From Helicobacter sp. (lineage in GTDB: Bacteria; Campylobacterota; Campylobacteria; Campylobacterales; Helicobacteraceae): a stretch of DNA of 15,264 bases. Position numbers and translations under genes: made by a program. Positions 6,543-14,477 of this stretch are shown piece by piece. How positions within the stretch are numbered: position 1 is the first letter of the stretch; each line of letters starts with the position of its first letter. Under the pieces are notes generated by a model. It was given only the letters and a program-made list of their open reading frames with translations. It was not told the DNA's origin and ran no database searches. Location: assembly GCA_029264655.1 (NCBI GenBank), contig JARHZY010000016.1:1-15264 (forward strand). The letters run 5' to 3'.

Positions 6543-8423
6543 ATGCAACATATAGCAGAACAGAACGAATATGATGAAGTTATAATTATTGGCGAGCAAA
6601 CACAGCAAATAAAGATTAATGAAAATTATACCAATAAAAGCGACAATACACAAACATTAGAATCTACAGAAACGACACAATGTGTTTTTGTTTTTGCATA
6701 TAAAGAAAGCATATATAGTAAGGCATTATATAGTATCCTTATACGCTTACTTTATGATATGGTAGAAAATATCCAATTGCATTCTATATTTTATAAGGAT
6801 AACAAGGTTGGAGTATTTGAGCTTTATATACAAGCAGATGCCACTAGTATATTAACTTTTGCAAATTATCTCGCACAATCTTTACCGCTAGGGCTTGATT
6901 TTACTTTTAAAGAAGTAAAACCCCTTCAACACGATACTTTTATACTCGCAAATAATGAGAGTGCTATACATATTAGCAAAGCCCACAACATAGCAGCAAC
7001 TAAGTATGTTATGCAAGATACTCCAAATAACCTTCTTTTACCAAATGTTGCTGAATTGCATGCTTTGCTTGATAATGCAAATGTGGCATATTGTAATATT
7101 GCACCCTTTGTGCATATTGATACATGCCATATTCCTACACTAGAATATAATATTACGCAACAACAACCAATAAATGGTGAGTTTATACAAACATTAGCCA
7201 ACACGCTTATGCAGCAGCATGCAATTACTTTGCAACGCAATAATACTGCTTTTACGCTTTCAATGCAACCACCATGCGGTAATATACAATATGGGTTACC
7301 CTTTGTTTTATTTAGCACGCTTGATGTCGCCCAGAGTTACTTACGTCTAAGTGAGGGGCAAAAAAGTGTGCTTGCAAGCTTTGAAAAGCCATTTGTAAAA
7401 ACACAATGCAAAGAGGTGTTTGCAAGTGAATTTTATACTCATGCAGTTTTTGCTGGTTTGTCTCATGATATTATCGTGCTTTTATTGCTTACTTATTTGC
7501 AAGACAAGCATGAAATAAACTATCTTTTCTATTCCCAACTCTCAAATGATTTAGAATCTAAAGATCACATTCCATTGCTATGTTACACTGATGCTTATCC
7601 ATGTATTGATAATATATTAAGATATACTTATAGCGTAGCAGAACACATTTATATAAGTCATTTACAAACACATAAAAATTTATTATCTTTGCTTACTTAT
7701 AACCATACAACACATGCACGTTTTATTGCTTTTCTTTCAACACAACACAATACTGCCTTTTTATTGCAAAATCTACAGCATACACAATCACCTTTACAAC
7801 AGCTTCTAGAGATTACTTTTTCTACTGATTTATATACACATTTAAGAACACTATATGGCTATACAAATGGCGATAAACTCATTTATAATTTTGCCCAAGC
7901 AAATAAGGCAATTGTGGCTAAATGGCAATTGCAAAAAGAAGAGTTAGAAGCTCTTGGCATTGCTACTATAGTGCCCTATACAAATAATAAAAAAATAGAA
8001 CACAAAGAAACAAATAATTTGCTTGATATATATGGGCTTATTGCAAAAATTTTAGATATAGATACACATTTACTTTTTGAGGCAAATCGTTGTGTGCGTG
8101 ATAGGGGACCGCGTATTGACTATAAACTTATACGGCAGGATAATACCATTATGCTTGATTATGCTCGATTATTGCGTAGTGTTATGAGTTTTCAGCTTGC
8201 AGGTGTAGAAAAAGAACTCCTATGTTATGGAGTTGTTGATTCTTTGGCAGAATTTATTGGCACATTGGCAGGTGATATGCTGCTAAATTATGGAATACAA
8301 GAAGTATTTGTATGTGGTGATTTACTGCTTGAGCAATGTTTTCTTGATAAGATTATAAAAGCCATTCCCAAAAATATGCATGTTATGTTCCCACAAATAG
8401 ATGGCACAGATTATTTGGATTGA
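6543..8423 (+). CDS. HypF-like protein, degenerate (possible hydrogenase-associated factor)
   Basis: The 626-residue protein shows distant HypF architecture. Residues 48-128 look like an acylphosphatase-like fold (FELYIQADATSILTFANYLA, then LPLGLDFTFKEV). SVLASFEKPFVKT in the middle resembles the segment joining the HypF YrdC and Kae1-like domains. From about 530 to 600, LDYARLLRSVMSFQLAGVEK, VVDSLAEFIGTLAGDML and VFVCGDLLLEQCFLDKII follow the HypF C-terminal Kae1-like pattern. It lacks the paired CxxC zinc fingers, the HHHAH metal site, and the His of the FHNTLA segment (VVDSLA here). HypF makes the thiocyanate group for the NiFe hydrogenase CN ligand; this protein is unlikely to catalyse that. 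It could correspond to the poorly characterised HydE of Helicobacter hydrogenase operons, but I cannot confirm this. GGAG precedes the ATG. It ends one base before ruvC. Confidence 0.6.
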   Translation: MQHIAEQNEYDEVIIIGEQTQQIKINENYTNKSDNTQTLESTETTQCVFVFAYKESIYSKALYSILIRLLYDMVENIQLHSIFYKDNKVGVFELYIQADATSILTFANYLAQSLPLGLDFTFKEVKPLQHDTFILANNESAIHISKAHNIAATKYVMQDTPNNLLLPNVAELHALLDNANVAYCNIAPFVHIDTCHIPTLEYNITQQQPINGEFIQTLANTLMQQHAITLQRNNTAFTLSMQPPCGNIQYGLPFVLFSTLDVAQSYLRLSEGQKSVLASFEKPFVKTQCKEVFASEFYTHAVFAGLSHDIIVLLLLTYLQDKHEINYLFYSQLSNDLESKDHIPLLCYTDAYPCIDNILRYTYSVAEHIYISHLQTHKNLLSLLTYNHTTHARFIAFLSTQHNTAFLLQNLQHTQSPLQQLLEITFSTDLYTHLRTLYGYTNGDKLIYNFAQANKAIVAKWQLQKEELEALGIATIVPYTNNKKIEHKETNNLLDIYGLIAKILDIDTHLLFEANRCVRDRGPRIDYKLIRQDNTIMLDYARLLRSVMSFQLAGVEKELLCYGVVDSLAEFIGTLAGDMLLNYGIQEVFVCGDLLLEQCFLDKIIKAIPKNMHVMFPQIDGTDYLD

Positions 8424-8424
8424 T

Positions 8425-8901
8425 ATGGTTATTTTAGGTATTGACCCGGGTAGTAGAAATTGTGGTTATGGAGTTATTAATATTGCGCAAAAAAAAGCTA
8501 CATTGCTAGATGCTGGTATTATAAAGATTGAAACGCGGAATCTACAAACACAAATTGTAGAATTTGTTGAGGGTATTGATTTAATTTTGAAACATTATGC
8601 AATTGATGAGGTTGCAATGGAAGATATTTTTTATGCTTATAATCCAAAAAGTGTAATTAAATTGGCACAATTTCGTGGTGCGATTAGTTTGAAAATTCTT
8701 CAGGATTTAGGCAATTTTGCAGAATATACGCCATTGCAAGTTAAAAAATCATTAACAGGCAATGGTAAAGCAGATAAAAAGCAAGTTGCCTATATGGTAA
8801 AGAATCTTTTAAGATTGCAATGTGATATTAAACCACTTGATATTAGCGATGCACTTGCAGTAGCTTTAACACATGCACAAGCACTTCGATATGGTGGATA
8901 A
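8425..8901 (+). CDS. ruvC: Crossover junction endodeoxyribonuclease RuvC
   Basis: RuvC cuts Holliday junctions symmetrically, together with the RuvAB branch-migration motor. At 158 residues it has normal family length. The catalytic acids are visible: Asp7 in ILGIDPGSRNCGYG, the Glu in EVAMEDIFYAYNPKS, and the two Asp in LDISDALAVALTHA near the C-terminus. The conserved QVKKSLTGNGKADKKQV loop for junction binding is also present. I chose ATG 8425 rather than the in-frame ATG at 8401: it gives the canonical MVILGIDPG start and follows the stop of the HypF-like gene by one base, implying translational coupling. No strong ribosome-binding site is seen, which fits coupling. ruvA and ruvB are not in the window. 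Confidence 0.97.
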   Translation: MVILGIDPGSRNCGYGVINIAQKKATLLDAGIIKIETRNLQTQIVEFVEGIDLILKHYAIDEVAMEDIFYAYNPKSVIKLAQFRGAISLKILQDLGNFAEYTPLQVKKSLTGNGKADKKQVAYMVKNLLRLQCDIKPLDISDALAVALTHAQALRYGG

Positions 8902-8914
8902 ATATTAGTCTACC

Positions 8915-8939
8915 AGTATAGCACTATACTAAATATTTT
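8915..8939 (+). terminator. Hairpin after ruvC
   Basis: AGTATA-GCAC-TATACT (8915-8930) forms a 6-bp stem with a 4-base loop, followed by AAATATTTT. An outer AAATATT/AATATTT pairing around it could lengthen the structure with a bulge. It lies 13 bases after the ruvC stop. The T-run is short and the stem AT-rich, so this is a moderate terminator call. Confidence 0.45.
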
Positions 8940-8991
8940 ACAAATACTATGAATAATAAGATTAGAATATTTGCTACATTTTTTTATGATG

Positions 8992-9012
8992 ATACCCTAA
9001 TTTATTGGGTAT
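8992..9012. repeat. Inverted repeat upstream of acs
   Basis: ATACCC (8992-8997) and GGGTAT (9007-9012) are separated by 9 bases and centred about 130 bases before the acs start. There is no T-run on either strand, so it looks more like an operator-type palindrome than a terminator. The 229-bp gap between ruvC and acs must contain the acs promoter. TATATT and TATATAG sequences nearer the gene are candidate -10 elements but none is convincing. Confidence 0.3.
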
Positions 9013-9130
9013 AAAAGTAACAAACATTGATTTTTAATTGATTTCATCGCCAATAAGTTGCATTTTTTTGAAATTAAGACTATATTAAGCTAACCCAATG
9101 TTATATAGATGGTAAGAAAAGGAGAACAAG

Positions 9131-11122
9131 ATGCATAATATAGATAATGATAAAGCGTTTGTCAATCAATTATTTAAGCCTAATCGCGAATTTGCACGCA
9201 CCACACGTATAAAAAATATGTGTGAATATGAGGATTTGTGTTATGAGGCGGAGTCTGATTATGAGCAGTTTTGGGCTAATAAAGCAAAAGAAAAGATTCA
9301 TTGGTTTGCCCCATTTACACGTGTTTTGAATGATGATAATGCACCATTTTATAAATGGTTTGAGGGAGGTAAGCTTAATGTATCCTATCAATGTGTTGAT
9401 AGGCACTTAAAGGAAAAAAAGAATAAAGTGGCTATTATTTTTGAAGGTGAAATGGGTGATTATAAGGTAATTACCTATCGTAAGCTTTATACTGAAGTCA
9501 ATAAGACTGCCAACCTTTTAAAAAACCATTTTGATATTAAAAAAGGTGATAGAGTGGTACTTTATATGCCTATGATACCAGAGGTTGCTATTGTAATGCT
9601 TGCATGTGCTAGAATTGGTGCGATACATAGTGTTGTGTTTGGTGGTTTTAGTCCCGAAGCATTACGTGATAGAATCCAAGATGCAGAAGCAAAGCTTGTT
9701 GTTACAGCAGATGGGGCTTTTAGAAAAGGGAAGTCTTATATGTTGAAACCGGCAGTAGATAAAGCATTGGAAAATAATGCTTGTCCGAGTGTAAAAAAAG
9801 TGCTTGTTGTAACACGCAATAACGAAGATATAACATATGTGAGAGGGAGAGATTATTCCTATAATGAAATGGTTACACATGAAAGCAGTAATTTTGCTCC
9901 AGAACCTATGGATTCAGAAGATCCATTATTCTTACTTTATACAAGTGGTAGCACAGGGAAACCAAAGGGCGTGCAACATAGCAGTGCAGGTTATATTCTT
10001 TATGCACAAATGACTATGGAATGGGTGTTTGATATTAAAGATTCAGATAATTTCTGGTGCACTGCCGATGTTGGTTGGATTACAGGACATACATATTTAG
10101 TATATGGTCCTTTAGCATGTGGGGCTACAACAATTATTTATGAGGGAACGCTTGCTTATCCAAACTATGGGCGATGGTGGCAAATGATAGAAGAATATAT
10201 GGTGGATAAATTTTATACTTCACCAACTGCCATTCGTATGCTCCATTCTCATGGAGAACATGAGCCACAGCACTATGATTTAAGTTCATTAAAGGTATTA
10301 GGCACTGTGGGTGAGCCTATTAATCCAACAGCATGGAAATGGTTTTATGAAGAAATTGGTGGTGGTAAATGTCCCATTGTTGATACATGGTGGCAAACTG
10401 AAACAGGTGGCAATATGATTACACCGCTACCCGGTGCAACACCAATTCGCCCTAGTTGTGCGACTTTGCCATTACCCGGCATTATTGCAGAGGTATTGCA
10501 TGAGGATGGCACACCTGTGGCTCCCGGAGAGCAAGGTTTATTATGTATTACCAAACCATGGCCATCTATGATTAGAGGGATTTGGGGTGATTCAAAACGA
10601 TATGTTGAAAGTTATTTTACACAAGTAAAAAAAGATGGCAAGCCGGTATATTTTTCTGGTGATGGGGCAATTATTGATGAGCAAGGTTATATTACCATTA
10701 CTGGAAGAACTGATGATGTTGTAAATGTGAGTGGTCATAGAATAGGCACTGCAGAAATAGAATCAGCTATTGCTAAACATCCTAGTGTTGCTGAAAGTGC
10801 CTGTGTGAGTAGGTTGGATACTATTACAGGTGAAAGCTTGTTTGCGTATATAGTATTACATGATGGGGTTGTGGATAATACTGCTGAAGAACTTGAGATT
10901 ATGAAAGAAATTAATCGTATTCTAAGTAAAGAAATTGGAAATATCGCCAAACTTGGAGCAGCATTATTTGTGCCCGGACTTCCCAAAACAAGAAGTGGTA
11001 AAATTATGCGTAGGATTTTGAAAGCAATCGCTAGAAATGAGTCTGTTACACAAGATACAAGCACACTAGAAGATCCACAGATAGTGGAAAAAATTATTCA
11101 GATTGCACAAAGTGCTGAATAA
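9131..11122 (+). CDS. acs: Acetyl-CoA synthetase (AMP-forming)
   Basis: The enzyme converts acetate, ATP and CoA to acetyl-CoA, AMP and pyrophosphate, letting the cell scavenge acetate. The 663-residue length is normal. The order of motifs is complete: N-terminal ACAS domain (about 30-90), VVFGGFSPEALRDRI, the P-loop YTSGSTGKPKG near 270-280, FWCTADVGWITGHTY, DTWWQTETGG with the double Trp that sets acetate preference, YFSGDGA, TGRTDDVVNVSGHRIGTAEI, and the C-terminal PKTRSGKIMRR. In the last motif Lys624 is the residue acetylated for inactivation in homologues. AAAAGGAG lies 7 bases before the ATG. It stands alone, without actP or a cognate regulator beside it, and an inverted repeat follows the stop. 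Confidence 0.97.
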   Translation: MHNIDNDKAFVNQLFKPNREFARTTRIKNMCEYEDLCYEAESDYEQFWANKAKEKIHWFAPFTRVLNDDNAPFYKWFEGGKLNVSYQCVDRHLKEKKNKVAIIFEGEMGDYKVITYRKLYTEVNKTANLLKNHFDIKKGDRVVLYMPMIPEVAIVMLACARIGAIHSVVFGGFSPEALRDRIQDAEAKLVVTADGAFRKGKSYMLKPAVDKALENNACPSVKKVLVVTRNNEDITYVRGRDYSYNEMVTHESSNFAPEPMDSEDPLFLLYTSGSTGKPKGVQHSSAGYILYAQMTMEWVFDIKDSDNFWCTADVGWITGHTYLVYGPLACGATTIIYEGTLAYPNYGRWWQMIEEYMVDKFYTSPTAIRMLHSHGEHEPQHYDLSSLKVLGTVGEPINPTAWKWFYEEIGGGKCPIVDTWWQTETGGNMITPLPGATPIRPSCATLPLPGIIAEVLHEDGTPVAPGEQGLLCITKPWPSMIRGIWGDSKRYVESYFTQVKKDGKPVYFSGDGAIIDEQGYITITGRTDDVVNVSGHRIGTAEIESAIAKHPSVAESACVSRLDTITGESLFAYIVLHDGVVDNTAEELEIMKEINRILSKEIGNIAKLGAALFVPGLPKTRSGKIMRRILKAIARNESVTQDTSTLEDPQIVEKIIQIAQSAE

Positions 11123-11147
11123 ATAATATAAAGATATGATTATTTTT

Positions 11148-11181
11148 CTGTTTTCATTAAATTATAAATTAATGAAAATGG
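11148..11181 (+). terminator. Long inverted repeat after acs
   Basis: TTTTCATTAA (11151-11160) pairs perfectly with TTAATGAAAA (11169-11178) over an 8-base loop. Adding G-T, T-G and C-G pairs outward extends the stem to 13 bp (11148-11181). It begins 25 bases after the acs stop. No T-run follows on either strand, so terminator function is likely by position but not by full structure. Confidence 0.45.
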
Positions 11182-12865
11182 ATAATATTGATACTATTTG
11201 TCTTAGTGTAATTAGGATAAGTGCTTAATATGTAGGGATTATTATAAATAGGCTTATATTATACAATATTGCTTAAGAAAGTTAAGATTTTACTTTTTGG
11301 CGCAAAATTGATAAGTCATCTTATACCATATAATATAGGGATATACTTTTTGATTTTTTACCTATCACATTGTAGTGGCTTGGTTATCAAGGTTCTATAC
11401 ATAAATATATTTTATTATCATATAATTTTATATAAATCAAGAATATATCCTATGTCTTACTTTAAAAAAAAGTAATTGCTTGATTGGTTTAATCAATTTT
11501 ATTCATTTTTTATGTTTATTAATATAACTATAAAGGTTTTATAAGAGCAAATAAAAATATATGGCTTTTCCAATAATAACTAAGTATTTTGCTAAACAAT
11601 AGCAGATTTCTTGCAATATGATATATAGCTTAACATTAAGAGATGGTGTAAGCATAAAAAAATTACAGCAATGCAACATGTTATTTGCAATTTTTATTGA
11701 CATAGCTTTGATTATGTGGAATATATAAGCAAGAATATGTTAGAAAATATACAAAACTATAGATTCTATATAGTAATAATATAACAAGATTTACTTATTT
11801 AATTTATCAATAACACTCATGCATATTATGTAAAACTTGTAAAATTAAGGATTTGTGTGCTTTATATTCGAATATTGCATTTATTATTATCTAATTTTAT
11901 ACACAAAATGCTTATTAAAGAATAACCAATAAATAACCCAGAATAATATCCATATCACAATATTTTATGAGGATATATCTTTTGAAAATAATATATTAAT
12001 ACAAAATATAGTTGCTGCCATGCAATCTATTTGGCATATTGATAATATTTGAGCTTTTTAATTAAATTATTATGATACAACAAAGCTTGATATATCGTAT
12101 TTGTATGTTTATGGATTTTAGTTGCTACAAAGATTCTGTGCTATCTATACTTCTCTGCAAAACCCACACCAAAAAAATAATGCAATTAGTCATAATTTCT
12201 AGAATTACTGAATAATAATATTTTTCTTAGTAACCTGAATAGTAAAAAAAGTTACTAACACTTATTATATAAAAAAAATACCTTACAATTATTTATTAGC
12301 ACTACAACAAAAATATAACACAATAATTTTATATAATATACCAAATACACAAAAGCTAAATAATACAATTAGCTTACAAAATTTTATAAATCATTATAAA
12401 AGTGATAAGCTAGTGTAAAATAAAATTTATAGTTTATTTAAAGTAAAAAGAATAATATTTTAATTGTGCTGGATTATTAAAAGATAAGAGTATTATGCTT
12501 ACACTTGGATAAAACTAATAGAAATATGGCTAACATAAACTATGGTAAAATGCTAAATATATACAAGAAATTAAATAAAGATAACATATTGAGTGCAAAT
12601 ATCAATTAAATAGCCACAAATAACAAAATAATGTGTAAGAATTGTTTGTAAATAGAAAACAAGAGTTATTAAATTATCTCAATAGAACAATAATGTTATA
12701 CTATCCTAATGAGTTTAACTTTTTTTGATAATTTTATACTTTAGTTTAAATAGCTCTATAAATAATTGAATGATATTTTTTTATGCCAACGGAATTTATA
12801 CAATTCATATAAGCAAGACACAATAAGTGTTGCCATTGCAATTTTTATAAAAATAATATTAATAG
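11182..12865. other. Extremely AT-rich gene-poor region (gene graveyard)
   Basis: About 1.7 kb with no convincing intact gene on either strand. Two short hydrophobic frames exist, 11269-11475 with a TTG start and 12766-12954; neither has a ribosome-binding site. A small AT-only hairpin TTGATT/AATCAA (11480-11496) followed by TTTT is the only terminator-like structure within it. Several stretches read like protein once stops are ignored (see the relic at 11671-12560). No tRNA or known structured RNA was recognised. It sits between the convergent acs and kdsD transcription units, a site where insertion and decay cause little harm. Confidence 0.6.
11671..12560 (+). pseudogene. Decayed coding sequence, perhaps a glycosyltransferase (tentative)
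   Basis: With stops ignored, the forward strand gives protein-like segments over about 890 bases. Starting at ATG 11671 one frame reads MQHVICNFY, stop, HSFDYVEYISKNMLENIQNY, then RFYIVI. After a frame change NIHITIFYEDISFENN and IQNIVAAMQSIWHIDNI appear near 11945-12045. The same frame has Y-I-K-K-I-P-Y-N-Y-L-L-A-L-Q and NTISLQNFINHYKSDKLV near 12260-12417. The N-terminal pattern and the total length resemble family 8 glycosyltransferases, but this is only impressionistic. At least ten stops and one frameshift would be needed. It could equally be chance in AT-rich DNA. Confidence 0.22.
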
Positions 12866-12886
12866 TCCCCTTATTAAATAAGGAGA
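12866..12886 (-). terminator. Hairpin downstream of the kdsD/79-aa unit
   Basis: On the minus strand TCTCCTTAT-TTA-ATAAGGGGA forms a 9-bp stem with one T-G wobble and a 3-base loop, followed by a T-rich stretch (ATTATTTTTA). On the plus strand the wobble becomes a C-A mismatch, which favours action on minus-strand transcripts. It lies 34 bases beyond the stop of the 79-aa gene. Confidence 0.5.
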
Positions 12887-12919
12887 TTCTGTTATGTTTA
12901 TTGTTATATATCTTATGGT

Positions 12920-13159
12920 TTAATAAACAAACCATTCGCGTTTCAATTTATTAAGTGTATCAATTTCTTTTTTTAAGGCGGTAACATGCTCATCAACTGC
13001 CACAAATAAACTCATATTTAAATGTTCAGGCATATCTAAACTCCCTCGTTTAATCATAATGTAATCTTCAAGACTAATCTTTGCCATATTTAAAGCAATA
13101 GTAATTTCTTGTTGAATATTTTCAATATTCCTAATGATTTGGTTAATGCGTTCAAACAT
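12920..13159 (-). CDS. 79-aa helical protein of unknown function
   Basis: The protein begins MFERINQIIRNIENIQQEIT and is almost entirely helical and charged, with heptad-like hydrophobic spacing at both ends (1-25 and 56-75, the latter LKKEIDTLNKLKREW). A central segment, KRGSLDMPEHLN, probably breaks the helix, suggesting a helical hairpin. It has no signal peptide, membrane helix or known motif. AGGAGAAAAT directly precedes the ATG, a strong ribosome-binding site, so I take it as a real gene. It lies 59 bases after kdsD on the same strand with no terminator between, so co-transcription is likely. A hairpin follows it. I cannot assign a function. Confidence 0.7.
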   Translation of the reverse strand: MFERINQIIRNIENIQQEITIALNMAKISLEDYIMIKRGSLDMPEHLNMSLFVAVDEHVTALKKEIDTLNKLKREWFVY

Positions 13160-13218
13160 ATTTTCTCCTCAGCATAGAATCTTTTTATATTGTAACAAGT
13201 TTTTGTCAAATATTACTT

Positions 13219-14193
13219 TTATGTTTTGTGAAAACCCGCCTGAATTAAATCATGCACATGGATTACCCCCTCTAAAACATTATCTTTTGTAAGAATGGGC
13301 AATATTTGTATTTTTGAATCTTCAATAGTTTTTAATGCTTCAAATGCAAGCATATTGCTATCATAAAGCACTTTTGGATTCTTTGTGGCATATATGAAAG
13401 CATTGGCATTTAAGCTAAAATCTTTATCAAACATAGCACGGCGTAAATCCCCATCACTCAAAACCCCAAGTAATTTGTTTGCAGAATCTACAAAAAATGC
13501 ATTGCCCAAACGACCATTTGTCATAACACTGATTGCATCACGTAAATTACACTTAGTATCTAATGTTGGGAGATTCTGTGTGTGCATAATATCACCAACT
13601 TTAATAAATAATTCACGCCCCAAGCTACCTCCGGGATGGAAACATGCAAAATCACTTTTACTAAAAGCTCTTGCACGCATCAAACATACCGCAAGCCCAT
13701 CACCCATAGCTAGTGTTAGTGTAGTTGAAGTTGTAGGAGCAGTTTGTATTGGGCATGCTTCTTTTTCTATTATTAAAGGTAAGAAAAAATCGCCAAGCAT
13801 AGACATTCTTGATTCTCTTGCTTTTGACATTGTAATAATTGGTAAGCCCATACGTTTAATATGGGGTAAAATCGCAATGATTTCTTCACTCTCACCACTA
13901 TAACTAATTGCTAGGACGCAATCATATGGTTGCAATACCCCTAAATCACCATGCATAGCTTCTGTTGGATGTAAAAATATGCTTGGTGTGCCAGTGCTTG
14001 AAAGTGTGGCTGCAATTTTTTGTGCAACAAGTCCACTTTTGCCTACACCTATAAGCACAAGTTTGCCCTGCAAATTCAAAATACTTTGCACAATAGAATC
14101 TAAATCACTTAAATCTCCATTATATGTTAAAAGTGCATGCCCTTCATCACGCAATGTTTGCATAAAAATAGCTTGAAAATTATGAATTTGCAT
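13219..14193 (-). CDS. kdsD: D-arabinose-5-phosphate isomerase (KpsF/GutQ family)
   Basis: It interconverts ribulose-5-phosphate and arabinose-5-phosphate, the first step towards Kdo, the inner-core sugar of lipopolysaccharide. A SIS domain fills about residues 35-180: IGVGKSG (48-54), the strictly conserved HPTEAMHGDLG (75-85), SYSGESEE (97-104), and PTTSTTLTLAMGDGLA (153-168). The FHPGGSLGR signature (185-193) follows. Two CBS domains then occupy about 195-257 and 262-320. I chose ATG 14193 (324 aa) because AAAGGG lies just before it and the family starts at this point. A longer in-frame start at 14253 would add 20 residues with no counterpart and lies upstream of the likely promoter. The family name KpsF comes from capsule loci, but with no capsule genes here the LPS role is the better reading. 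Confidence 0.95.
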   Translation of the reverse strand: MQIHNFQAIFMQTLRDEGHALLTYNGDLSDLDSIVQSILNLQGKLVLIGVGKSGLVAQKIAATLSSTGTPSIFLHPTEAMHGDLGVLQPYDCVLAISYSGESEEIIAILPHIKRMGLPIITMSKARESRMSMLGDFFLPLIIEKEACPIQTAPTTSTTLTLAMGDGLAVCLMRARAFSKSDFACFHPGGSLGRELFIKVGDIMHTQNLPTLDTKCNLRDAISVMTNGRLGNAFFVDSANKLLGVLSDGDLRRAMFDKDFSLNANAFIYATKNPKVLYDSNMLAFEALKTIEDSKIQILPILTKDNVLEGVIHVHDLIQAGFHKT

Positions 14194-14243
14194 TGATACC
14201 CTTTTTTCTATGTTATTAAATGTAGTATTGTTATTAAAAATAG

Positions 14244-14249
14244 ATTCTA
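14244..14249 (-). promoter_or_regulatory. Extended -10 promoter of kdsD
   Basis: The minus strand reads TGCTAGAAT, matching the TGnTAnAAT form seen before the Hcp-like gene and fbp. Transcription would start near 14237, about 44 bases ahead of the kdsD ATG. Confidence 0.5.
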
Positions 14250-14477
14250 GCACATTTTATAAGCAATTTTTATAATATATGCTTTTTCTCTATAAAATCC
14301 ATACTAGATATGATTTTATCCATTTATAGAAAACTATAAAATATTATATGCTTTTGTGGATTTCTTGTATAATTTTAATAGCTTAAGTATAAGATAGCAT
14401 ATTGGCAATCGTTTTTTATAAAATATAATATCTATTTTTTCATTTTATCTTGGCTTTATGTAGCTTAAAACTTTAGC

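Noticed and set aside
8401..8424. Upstream ATG for ruvC giving 166 residues
   Set aside because: It overlaps the HypF-like gene and adds eight residues before the canonical MVILGIDPG start.
11269..11475. 68-codon hydrophobic frame with a small hairpin and T-run after it
   Set aside because: It needs a TTG start, has no ribosome-binding site, and composition alone explains a hydrophobic product in such AT-rich DNA.
12701..12713. 13-base CTATCCTAATGAG shared with the minus strand at 4600-4612 upstream of glyQ
   Set aside because: A 13-base match is expected by chance in a window of this length and composition; no transcript-like unit follows the copy at 12701.
12766..12954. 62-codon plus-strand frame
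   Set aside because: No ribosome-binding site; it runs through the terminator hairpin and into the end of the 79-aa gene on the other strand.
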